Shown piece by piece: positions 1 through 11,554 of a DNA stretch of 64,000 nucleotides. Position numbers and translations under genes: made by a program. Within the stretch, counting starts at the first letter, position 1; every line of letters starts with the position of its first letter. The notes under the pieces are model-generated. The model made no database searches, was not told the DNA's origin, and worked only from the letters and a program-made list of their open reading frames with translations. Source of the stretch: Amylostereum areolatum (Eukaryota; Basidiomycota; Agaricomycetes; Russulales; Stereaceae); assembly GCA_012932865.1 (NCBI GenBank), contig SAXG01000043.1:248001-312000 (forward strand), read 5' to 3'.

Positions 1-936
1 CCGCGTGTCACACGCCGAATGGCACGCTTCTTTCACAACATGACCGGGTGCGACCGTCCTCGCCACGAGCTTTTTTAATTCTGTCGCGGCGGCCGAAACC
101 GAGTGAAAATTAAAAGCGGAGCAAGCGACACGCCGAAAACGCCACAAAGTCGGACGGCTTAATGACCGGAGGGCTTTGCCATATCCCCAGCCGGGCATGT
201 CGCGCATTAACTCCTGATTTTCCTCACTGACGTATTCTCACCCGGCCTCTGCCGTTGGAATGGAAAGTCAGTGCGCAAGGGGCCAGTGCCTCTTAACAAT
301 CAGATTGGCATGGCAGCTCTACGTAGAGAGTGAGCCATGTGTCGGTCCGCCATCGATAAAGTTGTGCTCACCTTGCGCTCCATCGACACCGGGCAGGCAT
401 ACTTCGCGCTGCACGTCCAGGTGAAAGAAGGGTCACTTGCTCGACCGCAGCTCGACCCTGTGAGCGGCGGAGAAGACGAGTATCCAAAAGCAACCTCGCC
501 GTACGCGTTGCAGCCAGCGCGAGGGCACATTTTGATCCTCCCTCTCCACCTTTGGCTCGCAAATCCTCGTCACGGCAAAGTCGTGTTGTTGCGAGTTCTC
601 CGGCCGCCGCCGAGATGAACTTTCCGGGGGTGATCACAGTACATGAACGTCGTCAGGGCTAGGTGGACGATGCTCGGAGCCTGTACGGGACGCGACTCAG
701 TAAAGCAACCAAGCTCTGTGAAGGCGGGACCACGTACCGTGGGGGCAGCGGCCTGAGGATGATTCCAGTCTGACTTCACCCTAGAACGATCGCTCATCGA
801 GAGTCCAAGTACCGCGATCCATAACACGAACATCGTAAAACGAGGCTGAAAGATCCCACGGATGGAATTAGAGAAGGCGGAAATAGTCTATCATATACAT
901 AAAGAGATCGTAAAAAAGAACATCACCCGTCGCCAC
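1..936. other. No recognisable gene; 3' flank of the transporter
   Basis: Only short overlapping open frames on both strands (for example 337-618 and 570-833), none with a recognisable motif or plausible intron joins. I see no RNA gene. The stretch lies beyond the stop codon of the minus-strand transporter and probably holds its 3' UTR plus intergenic DNA. Confidence 0.5.
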
Positions 937-3900
937 TCATACATCCATTGCAGGCCGTAACGAGTTTGTCCGCGATGCCATCTCGACACCTCCCGTTTTT
1001 GCCACGAAACCGACTCCGTGGATGTGGTATTGCTCCCCGACGAGCTCCTTCGTTGCCATCATGAGGCGATCCAAACGGGTGATGATGCCGTAGGCCGTCG
1101 ACACGCCTACGCAGAAACACCTAGACGTCCCAGTCAGGACAAAAGTTTCTTAGAGAGGATAAGAGCACGTACATATATTGTTCGTTTTCTAAGGTGTCCA
1201 TGGTCATTGTTCGCGGGAGACCATAGTCGTCGTCCGCCTCATGACGAACAACGTTGAGCCCATGATGATGCATTAGAAACCGCTCGAACAACGGGGCTGG
1301 CGTGATCTGTGGCAAGGGTGTGCCAGTGCGGAGAGCGGTGGATATCAAGCCTGGATAAATTCCCCGACGTCAGAGGTCTGGATGATCGAGGGCAACGAAC
1401 AAGGTTCACTGACTGATGACTGCGAGCACATCTCCCTGGAAATCAGCGTCCAGGAAGCGCGTCCGTCGGAGGAATGCACGCGACCAAGAGGGCTCGAGGT
1501 GTTCCGTGACGGAGAGGAGGTGAGACAGCAAGGACGATATTTCTCTACATGAATTAGCCGAGTCAGTGTCGTGTGCAGGAGGGTGGAGGGTCGTATCCCT
1601 ACAGTTGCAGCTCCACGATCTTCTGATACCTTTCCGCTGGCCACCGCCCTCTTAACGAGAACTAGGAGTAAAGTGTCAGGGCCGGTCTGTCCAGATACTC
1701 GAGTATGCGCCCTACCTCATAGATGATGTTCGTCCTCAAGACGATCGATCGCTTCAGCTTGGATCTGATAGCGAGCAGCGCCTGCATTATTTGCCTTGTA
1801 TCCTCAGAGTGCCTTGCGTTTGCATACGAGACGATGGCGCAGTACACTGAGCCCGTTTCTGCGACCGCGGTGGCAAGAGAGCCCCTCTGATACCCGCGGA
1901 GCGTGTTGGATGGTGGGAAGAACGAGAAGATGCTGTTTAAATAAAGAACCGTCAGACCTGTCTCATTCGTAGGGTGGAGAGATCTTACAACGCTGCAACC
2001 ACGCCGCAGGTGACGAGGACAAACCGTCTCTGGATACATCGATCAGCGCCCTAAAAGCAGCACCACGACTCATCAAACGTACCCAGGCCAAATTGATACC
2101 ATAGTATCCGAATGTCCCAAGGCGGTAGTGTGTATTTTGCCATGAAAACCCCAAGATCTACGACAAAGTTGGAAAAAGGATCAGCACGCGTTCACTAATA
2201 GGGCTGAAGGCGGCCGCATACCAACACCGTTGTGACGAAGAAGATGATGTTCGTCATTGGCGGGACGGTCCAGTACAATCGTGCGAAGTAGAAGAAGGGG
2301 AATGCGACCGCGCAGACGACTGCTAGACCGTAGGGGTTTCCTGTTCCGGTGCCCGTCGAGATATACCACATCACCGCGCCGAGGACACCTCCGGAGAAGG
2401 TACTGATGATTCGAGCGGTCAGGCCGAAACTTGTATCTCCGCGGAAGCGGGCCAATGTCAGCTGGCCCATGAAACTAGAAGATAGAACACGGTCAGCCTC
2501 TATACCCTGAATGAAGCTGCATGGTCTTACATCGCCCAATTGAACCTTTCGGCTAGGGCCAGTAGAGGACAAATCAGAGATGCTCCATATATCACACAAT
2601 GTCGACAACATACCATAGGCAAAGCCTGCCGTAGACTGTAGTAACGAAGGTATGCTCAAGACCACTGCAACCGTCTTAGTTAGAACGACACCCCGTCAAA
2701 GGAAGAGAAGAACGAAACAACCTGTGAGAAGGCCCGCCTTGAGCGCGTACAGCACGTTGCCCCCGGAGCAGGCGCGAGCCCCGTGGTACATTGCGTTCAT
2801 GACCTTTTCGAATAAGTTTCCCGGAGGAAGTGCATCTGGGTCCCTCCGCGTTGGCATTCCGAGGTCATCTTCCATCGCTTCCATCCCTTGGATGACGTCT
2901 AGAAGCCGACGGGTCAATACCGTCATCGATGATAAGAGGCAGAAGTATGATCAGACCTGGGTTCTCATCGTCCTCGCGGTCGTCGACGTCATCGTTGTTC
3001 CAGTCCCAGAACTTATATAGCGGCATGGTCGGGAACCACAGACGCGTCTTCGTTCGCGTCCGCTCCAGCTCAGCGGCAATTTCCAGCTGTAGAACACGAT
3101 GAGCACAATGAGCGATGTCGCAAAGTGTCCGCACGTACCGTCTCCAACAACCGAGCCGTGAACCTCGACAAGTGGTATTGATAGACATAACAGTGGAAGA
3201 GGAAGCGATGAGGCGGGACGTTATCGCCCGTCAGCGAGCCAAGATGCCTCGAATCGAAGGCTGACCGATATGGTTCCAAAACGCGGAGCCTATAGGTAAC
3301 CTCAGCCTCCCCGCTCCGGAAAATCGGATGGGATTGACGAACCGTCTATCCTTCTTGAATCGATCGAGTGCAGAGCCGATGTTGTTGATAGCAGTTTGAA
3401 CCGACGCCTGGCGCTCCTGGTGTATCCGCCGCTTTTTGGCGTTGCCCTTCCAGAACGATAACTTGTTCCGCCGCGAGGTCTCCAGCCACCCATCGAACGT
3501 CTTCAGCCCGCCCACGCACTCCTCCAGAAGTTCCTGCGCGCTCTCCCGAAGAAGCTCCGTCGCGCGTTCGGTGAACTGCGCCGAAAACGGATGGGAGAAA
3601 TACTGTGATTCAAGGTCGAGATACCGCTGCGATTCGAACACGCCGACGACGTGCTCACGGTGGTGGAACGCGGGGAGGTGCAGGTGCAGGTGCAGGAGGG
3701 AATGTCGATGGGAGTGACGGCCTGTGCGGATGGATGACGGGCGGGAAGACGCGGGTGAGGAGGGTTCGTCCTCGAAGTGGGGATGGTGTCGTCGCCGTGA
3801 CCGCCGTTTCCACACCACGTCACGCGGCTCTTCATCTAAGGGGGTTTGGGGCGGCGAGTGGGGGGCGGAGTCGTTCCTGGACATGCCACGAACGGGAGAG

Positions 3901-5373
3901 GCCGCGCGCGAGGCTGCTGGGGTGCCAATGGGGGTACCGGGATGTGATGGCGCGGGGGTCACGGGAAAGCGCTCGCGGGTGGGGTCGATGAGGGTGAAGT
4001 ACATGTTCATCCCGTGCGCGGCGACGGACAGACGCTGCGCCCGCTCGCGGAAAGCCTCGAGGTCGGGCCCGGAGAATCGGTGCCAGACGATGTCACGCTT
4101 GAGGAGGCGGGCAGAATTGGCCAAGGGAGCGAGGCCAGCCTCTGCCTTGCCCGCGGCTGTCCTGACGCCCGCGGGTTTGAAGTCGGGGGAAGTAGTGGGA
4201 ATGTTGAGAATAGCGATGTGTTCCTTTAAAACGGTGTGTAGAGGTCCTATCACGGCGCGAAGCGCGGTTGTATACTGGGCCGAGATGGACAGCGGAAAGA
4301 GGACGACGGAAGCGACGATGGCGATGGCGGAGTGCAGCGCGAGCGGGATGACGACCACTTTGCCGGAGTTGTAGTAGGGGTACGGGAACAGCGCCGCGGT
4401 CAGAAGGGAGATGTCTGCGGGAGGCGTCAGTTCCGTGCGTTGCGATCAAGACGAGTAGGACTGACCGAGCAGGATGCATCCAAGTACGGTCGCAAATATG
4501 AACGGTCCCGGGCCTTGTCGCGCCCTCACGTAGAGGAAAAACGCCGTTCCAAAAAAGAGAAAAACGGCAAAGATGATTGAAGGCTGCATGGCGTGTAAGA
4601 TTCACGCTCGCTCATGACAAAACCGCGACGAAAACTCACCCCCGCTTCGACGTACGCGCCACTAAATATCTCACTGAGATCGGGGGTCGTGAGGATTTCT
4701 GACCGCGCGAGACTGGCCAGTTTGATGGCGAGACAGGTCCATCTGGTTTCGACCGATGGTCAGTCATGCATCAGTCGTCAAATTTGAACGCGTGAGCACA
4801 TACGCCCAGGAGAGTGTCACCATGAACAGGATGATGAGTTCCCGCTCGATGTTCGCGACCAAGGGATCACTTGGTGGAGACAGAAATCCAGCTGGAACAT
4901 GTCAGCAATCTGTCGGGCGGGAGATGACGCGAAGATACCTATGAGAATCAAGAACCCGGCCTGTCGGGAGGTTTAGGACATGAACAAAGGAGCGCGCGCA
5001 CGAGACGCACCTGACCCATCGCTCTCAACGTCGGGTTGATCACGATCAGCAAAAGCCCGACCCACTGCGCGACGGCACTGCGAATGACAGGCTTGAGCTT
5101 CGACCAATTCCAGTTGTTCGGGATCCATTGCAGATTTTGTGGCAGCGTGAACTTGTCCAACAGCCCGCTTTTCGGTGGCGGTGGCGGTTTCTTCGTCGCG
5201 TCGCGTTGCTTTTCGCCCTTCTTCTCCCCCCTTGGCGGGCTGCTGGTCCCGGACTCGGCGGGGCTGGCAGTGCTCGATTTTTGTCGATGGATGTGGGGGA
5301 TATCCTCCGCGTCGTCCTCGTCGCCGATGCGGGGATCAAAGTGCGCGGTCTTGTCATTGTTGCGTCGGGACAT
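937..5373 (-). CDS. ArAE_2 / BRE4-like multi-pass membrane transporter
   Basis: Putative ER or internal-membrane transporter of the fungal family with an N-terminal 6-TM module (ArAE_2_N), a central soluble part and a C-terminal ArAE_2/DUF2421 domain, related to yeast Bre4. The start at 5373 gives a charged, Pro/Ser-rich cytosolic N-terminus, then WIPNNWNWSKLKPVIRSAVA leading into the first membrane segments. The next exons read GFLSPPSDPLVANIERELI (about 4760-4960) and a long exon at 3231-4358 with a His/Ser/Arg-rich linker. The C-terminal half (about 2200-3020) has several hydrophobic segments, including GVLGAVMWYISTGTG. The last exons carry the DUF2421 signature RGRWPAERYQKIVELQL near 1600-1650, then FLRRTRFLDADFQGDVLAVIS near 1380-1530 and STALRTGTPLPQITPAPL near 1300-1345. 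The stop is at 937-939. Many introns of 50-80 nt; length near 1,000 residues, normal for the family. Substrate unknown: the aromatic-acid name comes from distant homologues. Confidence 0.85.
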
Positions 5374-5653
5374 GGTCGTTAGATCATAAACGGGCGGAGG
5401 AGGGAAGAGCGGGTAGAAATGGTTGCGGGAGTAGTCGTGTGTTTATAACATGAGAGGGAATAATTGAAAAGTTGAACGGAGTCAAGGGAACGGACGGCCG
5501 CTCTCAACGCGGTGACGTCATTTTTGCGCACATCTCGCCCTTAAACGTGCATCTGGACGTAATACCGCCAGAGACTGGCCCAGATACGGAAGAAGGGCCG
5601 GCCAATCGCGACGGATCGCGGTCAGCGCTTTGCTTGCTCACTTGCTCTTCGCC
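5374..5653. promoter_or_regulatory. Shared divergent promoter of the transporter and LSM6
   Basis: The 280 nt between two divergent start codons (transporter at 5373 on minus, LSM6 at 5654 on plus) must hold both promoters. I see no clear TATA box. The distance and orientation are the evidence; no operator can be named. Confidence 0.45.
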
Positions 5654-6078
5654 ATGCACGAGTCGACCCCACCTCCTCCTCCGGCAGAGTCTACGCCACC
5701 TCCAGCGCCTGCACAAGGCCCTTCAGGATCTCCCACAGACTTCCTCAAAGCCGTCGTCGGCAAGCGCGTCGTCGTGCGCCTTACTTCCGGCGTCGATTAT
5801 CGCGGTACGCGTGTTTTCGCCGCGCATCCCGAAACGCCCTTGGCTGATCGCACGTTTTTCTTCTTTTCCCCCTTAGGCGTTCTATCGTGTCTGGATGGGT
5901 ACATGAACATCGCGCTCGAGCAGACGGAGGAACACGTCAATGGGAACGTCACGAACCGCTATGGGGACGCGTTCATCAGGGGAAACAACGGTGCGTGTAT
6001 TTTTGCGTTGATTAGCCTTCGCGCTCTCATCGGATGGGTGTCACAGTTCTCTACATATCCGCGGCCGAGCCCCTGTAA
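5654..6078 (+). CDS. LSM6: U6 snRNA-associated Sm-like protein LSm6
   Basis: Sm-fold subunit of the LSm1-7 (cytoplasmic mRNA decay) and LSm2-8 (U6 snRNA) rings. Three exons: 5654-5804, 5877-5990 and 6047-6078, about 98 residues. The Sm1 part reads DFLKAVVGKRVVVRLTSGVDYRG and is followed by the highly conserved GVLSCLDGYMNIALEQTEEH. The Sm2 part has NRYGDAFIRGNN, and the short last exon gives VLYISAAEPL. Both introns have GT/AG ends and preserve phase. Family members are about 80-86 residues; the extra length is a Pro/Ser-rich N-terminus of about 25 residues with repeated P-P. The start is the first ATG of the frame. Confidence 0.95.
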
Positions 6079-6922
6079 AAGGCCCACATCTTTCGCCGTC
6101 TTCCTTGCCTTGTCTTCGCGCGGCAAGCCTGCGCCACCCGACCAAAACAGACCCCTTCCCCCGTATCTTCATCGAATGTCTTCCCCGTGTACCAGGTAAA
6201 CCACCCTCGCACTCTCACGGATATCGGCATCCAGTCTGACTGGAGATGCATAGTTTGTATAATAGATTCCACTCGAATATACATATTACTTGGCGGCGGG
6301 ATCGCCGGTGCCGCCCACCACGATGAGCTTGCCGGTTAAAGGCCCGTCGGCCGAGAAAGAGACGATCTGGTGGAAGATGCAGCCTCTCCAAGGGAGTTTG
6401 TCGATGAGCATACGTTGAGAACGCGTCTCAGAAATCGATCGAACTATGTTGAAGAAGCTCGACCGCTATAAATCCGAGCCCCGAGTACCCTTGGCCTTCC
6501 TTGTCTTCATGGTCGCATACGGTTTCAATCGGTGGGCGAACTGCCACCCAACGGAAGGTGTTCTGTCCAGCCCGTATTGCGTTGTGTAAACTACTTCGTT
6601 TGCCCTGAGAACACGCTTGAATCTGTCGCACGAACACCAATTACGTCTCTGAACAAACCCGCCTACTTACGCATTGCCCCCCCCCCCCGACGCAAAACCT
6701 TTGCGCACCAGTCCAGGGCCACAGAGGCTATAACTCTGTCAGGCAAGCATTGCATTATCTAGATTGTAGGTATGTCTAATGAGGATCGCGAGCAGATGGG
6801 TGTGTGGGTCAACCGCACGCGTAGCTTCTAAGTTCGTGATCAAATGGAGAGCGTAAGGTCCAAAGGGTCCAGGCCACTCCTGGGTTCCATCTCCCGTCTT
6901 TGTTTTTTGCCTCGACGCGGAT
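6079..6922. other. Intergenic; possible short gene remnant on minus strand
   Basis: Mostly featureless, with a 12-C run near 6680. On the minus strand at about 6286-6390 an open frame reads SADGPLTGKLIVVGGTGDPAAK before a stop. The VVGGTGD piece faintly recalls dirigent or allene-oxide-cyclase-like barrels, but no start, partner exon or glycine pattern could be joined to it, so I call no gene. Confidence 0.3.
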
Positions 6923-7932
6923 CTAAACGCCAATGATATACTCCGGCTCTGGGTCCGGCTTTCCTTGGGCAGCATTCACCGCGCTCAGGTAAGTATCTAT
7001 CACGGGCATGTCAGCGTCGGGGAAGCGAATGAAAAATGGGAGAAACGCACTCCAGAATAGACTGATAACGCCGATGAAGACGAAGCGGAGTTGGGGAGGG
7101 ACGACGGCGAAGTTGACAAGCTGCGCGGGGCCAAAGACCGCCCTGTCGAACAGCATGGGTATCAGTGCATACAAACGATATGGATGGAGGCATACCAGTT
7201 ACGGAGCAGGGTGGGGGCGTATGCCTGTTTCGCAAAGATGGTCAGAAGGTGCGATGAAGACAGAGAGAAAACGCACGGTGCTGATCCTGTTCTTAGCCTC
7301 GTCCAAGCCTTTCCCCTCCAGCAGCGGCATCGCAGTGAAGAAGAAGCCCACAGCCACTACGTGCGCCGTCAAACCTACATGAAGCGAAAACTGATGTGGG
7401 AAACGTACCAGGGGCCATGACGGTTTGGTCGAGGAAGCTCTGAACAAAGAAAATGTAAGCGCGACTCTTGATAGGCAAGGTTGAAAGACACAGCGCGTAC
7501 ACGATAAACCACGGCCTTTGTGGGAGTCGCGAACTGGAGGCGACCAAGAAATTGGAACCATTTGGTTATGGGTGGTCCGAAGAGAGCGCCTGAAATGACA
7601 CGTCAAGAAGGCAAGGTATATCCTGGCGAGGCGCACGCACCACCATAAAACGCTAGTCGCGCTGTCCGCATGATCTACGCAACAGCAGAGCGTAAGTCCA
7701 ATAAACCAATGAAAAAAGATACCGCGAACGTACGTCATGTTTTGAGCCCTTCTTCTCGACGGCTTGTTGGGCAACAATATCTCCCGCGCCGAAAAGGATG
7801 GCAGATGTCGCGCATGACGCGACGACTGGCCTGCGAATGAGGAGCGAGCTGGAAGCAAATATTGCTTCAGTAAAGGCCCCAGGCGCGACAGATAAACTTT
7901 ACGCACTTGTAAGCTTTGAAGAGAGAGGCCAT
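6923..7932 (-). CDS. Mpv17/PMP22 family membrane protein
   Basis: Small four-helix membrane protein of the Mpv17/PMP22/Sym1 family, found in the mitochondrial inner membrane or peroxisomes. The start at 7932 gives MASLFKAYNSLLIRRPVVAS after removal of the first intron, the usual short amphipathic beginning. Conserved blocks then follow in order: ILFGAGDIVAQQAVEKK, RTARLAFYGGALFGPPITKW, SFLDQTVMAP, and finally VFGPAQLVNFAVVPPQLRFVFIG leading to the FWSAFLPFF helix. About six introns, all short. Length about 210-215 residues, normal for the family. The short C-terminal extension ending PEPEYIIGV has no recognised motif, so mitochondrion versus peroxisome cannot be settled from sequence. Confidence 0.9.
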
Positions 7933-9605
7933 GGTCGTCGTCCTTTGCAGTGAAGACGGAGAAGAGAGGGCGGGGTTGACGAGGGAAGTTGACGTGGAGG
8001 AAAGACGACGCCGAGAACGAGTGCGGGGTCGGCGATTACCCACCGGAGTACGGGCCGAGAACATTTGACTACATAATCTGGCGGGCAAATGTAGCGGAAA
8101 TTGCCGAAGTGGAACCAAGCTCCGTTCGTCACCTACTTCAGTACTCAAGTACTCAAGTACTCACCCACCGTGCTCGGAGTCTCAATGACTCTCGTTCAAG
8201 CTTCAACTTCTTCAAAAGCATGACATCTCATTCTATCCCTACATGTAATGTAAATTCTACCCCAGGTGGTATGGCACTGATCATATAGCATCAGTTACTA
8301 CAACGCCAAACGCCACCACTGCCTAGCTCGGGCCTGAGTGAAGATGAGGATACTTTACACGACGTTACTACTTACGCCACACACGTCGGTGAAGTTATCT
8401 CTAGATCTCTCGAAAAATATTCGGAGTCTGTATATGGACCTGTCCTCAACATGCATGATCTGTTTTTGTCTTCTAGGAAACTGATAATTATCCGCCGAAG
8501 TGAGGGCTTCACCGTCAACTTCTACAGTCAAGTCCTGCTGAACGTAGGCTAACGTAGGCAGGTATAAAACTACACAATGAGGCTTCTACCAATGTACTCC
8601 CTCAAGTAGTTTGGCCTGATGATCCCCAGTCTCCAGACCGGCTCTTGTGCAGCAGCTCAATTCACGTGTCGGAAGTATCCCGGGCACGGTTAAGATGAAG
8701 ACTTGTTCCTTCATGACGGGCTGAGACTCCGAGAGAGCACCCTGCGGTTGGCGTTTATCATTTACCCTGCTGCGATTGGTGCACGAGTTACGACCCGCCG
8801 GATCCGGAAAAGATCCAGAACGATGCGATCCAACGCTTGCGCAGCACTTCTCGCCAAAGATTCCATCTCCCGTTTGTTCTCTCAACCAACCAGCGGCCCT
8901 GGAATGCGCGACCGAGGACGTTTTACGCCGCCATAAGCAGCCTCCGCAGTCCTTCCAGATGGTCACGAGCAGGTTGTTGCGTTCTGTCCATACGGTTCAA
9001 CCAAGGTTCAACGCAATCTCGCCATAGCAGTCGCGGAAAATCGTCATTTCATTCTCTTGGCTCGCCCCTCTGCTCGGATATTTCCTGTCTCACAGCAGCG
9101 TTGTGCGATTCAACCATCCAGTAAACAAGAACAGGGCAAGCTTCGGAGCTTCATGTTTTATTTCCTGTTCTTGCTCATCGTGTACCGCCGTTAACTTCAG
9201 GTCCTTATATAATGGCCACGGACGCCTCAGGCGGTGCCAAGTTGCGCCCGGAAAATCCCCGCTTAGTAGTACGTGCTGCCAAAGTTCAAATGCATTCGCC
9301 GCAGCTCATTCCAGGACAACCGACTTCTTCGCAGAATCAGCAGGAGAACCTCCAACGTGCAAGCTTGATCCTGCCAACCGCACGACCCTGTTGCCCACGC
9401 GTGTTGCCCTTGTGCTCATCCTCCTCATGAAAGGTCCCCCGCTACATGGGCAGCTGCGGATGGACAAACCTATCTTCATCGTGCGCACGGGTGGCGAGAT
9501 ATAAAAGACATGCTGGCTGCAGCATGATCGTCCAGCACCGCTCCTCTTACTTCCACTTCTCATCCACCCCGCTTACGACTTGCTCAACCGCATCTGCTTG
9601 CCGCC
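7933..9605. other. Intergenic region upstream of the intradiol dioxygenase
   Basis: No coherent coding sequence; frames at 8586-8966 and 9103-9504 lack motifs and splice partners. A short direct repeat of the 10-mer ACTCAAGT-plus-AC type occurs three times near 8138-8165. The last 100 nt belong to the dioxygenase promoter. Confidence 0.5.
9500..9507 (+). promoter_or_regulatory. TATA box of the dioxygenase gene
   Basis: TATAAAAG lies about 100 nt upstream of the ATG at 9606, a typical fungal core-promoter position. It suggests a regulated, possibly strongly inducible gene. Confidence 0.55.
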
Positions 9606-10974
9606 ATGGTCCTCTTCACTTCCATCGTCTCTGCCGCCGCGCTCGCCGCTTCTTCCTTCGGTGTTGCCGCCGCCCACCCTCACCACCCGGCGGGCTCTCC
9701 CGAGGCCCTTCAGCTCGAAAACTTCAACACCATCGCTCGCCGCTCGCTCGGCGGCTGCCAAGATCAGCTCCGCAAACGTGGGGGTGTCTACGAGCGCGCT
9801 CACGCTCGCCGCGAGGCCCTCGCTCACAAGGCCAGGAGCGAGCTCGGTATCTCCATGCGTGCGTTTTCCTTCCTTCGTCTTGGGTCAATTCGGGAGGCTG
9901 ACGACGATCGACAGCGCGCGGCATTTTCAAGCGTGACTTTGGCACTGTGCTCAACACTACGCACCACTCCAACTTGACTGGTGTCACGAACAACACCGAC
10001 GCCTCGACGATCTTCACGGGCAACAACTCATGCATCCTCGCCCCCGAGACGACCCAGGGCCCCTACTGTACGCTGTTGTCTTCATATCCATTTGCTTCCC
10101 GCTGACGTTCTTTAGACGTCAATGGCGAGTTCGTTCGCTACGACATCCGTGAAGACCAAGCGGGTGTCAACCTTTACGTCGACGTTCAACTGATCGACGT
10201 CACGACCTGCGAACCCGTCCCGAACGTGTTCATCGACTTCTGGCACGGTACGTCTGACTTTTCTCTCGAAAGTATCGCATGTCTAATCTGTTTCCGCTCC
10301 AGCCAACTCTACTGGTGTGTACGCCGGTGTTGTCGCGAACGGCAATGGCAACATCAACCAGACGAACAACTGGGTACGCGATCTTTCTTCACTTGCACTC
10401 GATCACCTTACTGACTTATGCCTTTCAGAACACGACCTTCCTCCGCGGAATCCAGGAGACCAACGAAGACGGTGTCGCGCAAATCCTCACGACCTTCCCC
10501 GGCCACTACACCGGCCGCACGGCGCACATCCACATCCTTGCGCAGGAGAACGGCACGACGTTCGACAACGGCACCTACAAAGCGACGGACGTGAAGCACG
10601 TCGGCCAGTTCTTCTTCGACCAGGACCTCATCACGCAGGTCGAGGCCACCACGCCCTACTCCTCCAACACCCAGGTGCTCACCACCAACGCGGAGGACGG
10701 GATCATGTCCGACGAGTCGGGCGACATTGACCCGATCTTGGAGTACGTCCTACTCGGCGAGGATGTCTCGGACGGCATTTTCGCTTGGGGCGCGATGGGC
10801 ATCAACACCACCGCCTCCTACGCCATCGCTGCCGCCGCGACCCTCACTGAGCACGGCGGCGTTAAGAACGGCACCTTCGGGAACGGCGGTGGTCCTGGCG
10901 GTCCCGGCGGTCCCGGCGGTCCCCCCTCTGGCTCCTCCGCTGCACCCACGAGCACTGCGACCACCTCCGCGTAA
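9606..10974 (+). CDS. Secreted intradiol ring-cleavage dioxygenase
   Basis: Non-haem Fe(III) dioxygenase of the protocatechuate 3,4-dioxygenase beta/catechol 1,2-dioxygenase fold, in the extracellular fungal branch that cleaves catechols and hydroxyquinols from lignin breakdown. Five exons (9606-9858, 9915-10067, 10116-10247, 10303-10373, 10429-10974), about 384 residues. A signal peptide (MVLFTSIVSAAALAASSFG) is followed by HPHHP. Likely iron ligands are visible: Tyr in QGPYYVNGEF, Tyr in ANSTGVYAG, and the two His of GRTAHIHIL. FRGIQ-type (FLRGIQETNEDG) and DFWHAN motifs agree. Many NxS/T sites fit secretion. The tail has a Gly-Gly-Pro repeat (about 10885-10925) and a Ser/Thr/Ala-rich end, perhaps a flexible or cell-wall-associated linker. 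Confidence 0.92.
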
Positions 10975-11554
10975 AGTAATTGCTTAGGTTGTGCATAGGC
11001 GTTAAATTTTGTCTCCTTCCTTTCCTTCCATATTGTTATTTCGCGCGTATCCCGCTCTTCCATCTGCCCGGATTGCTTTGCTTTGCTGTGGTAGCAGTGC
11101 CGTTTGCACCGTCCATTGGTTCGCTCTCTCGTTTGCCATATTAATGATACTCGTGCCTCCGTTTGTGCTATATATTTACCATGGATCGGCGTCGGCCTTC
11201 TCACAATAGATGATCTTTGCATTTTGCTGCTATCATGAATGATATTGGATGATATCAGTATGCTCGTCCTGGATCGACTCAGCGGTCCTGGAGCGGTATC
11301 AGACAGTGCGGCGCCGCACCCAAACTGAAGGACCAATTGTACATAGGTATGGGGGTATAACGAATATATCGTTGCACGAAGTTGAGTCGGATCTTGCTTT
11401 AGATGATCTGTTGGCTGTCCTTGCCCGGCATGAACGTGAACTCCACAACAAAAAATGCAATTGTACACAGGAATGCGCGTGTAACAGATATAAACGAGTA
11501 AATACATCCAGACCCGCAATAAAAGTTGAGATATATACCCTAGTAAGTAGTCCA
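10975..11554. other. Convergent 3' flanks of dioxygenase and BRCT gene
   Basis: AT-richer, without coding features. Both neighbouring genes end here, so this is 3' UTR and terminator sequence for the two. Confidence 0.5.

Noticed and set aside
6286..6400. Dirigent or allene-oxide-cyclase-like gene
   Set aside because: Only one short block (VVGGTGD) resembles the family; no start or further exon.
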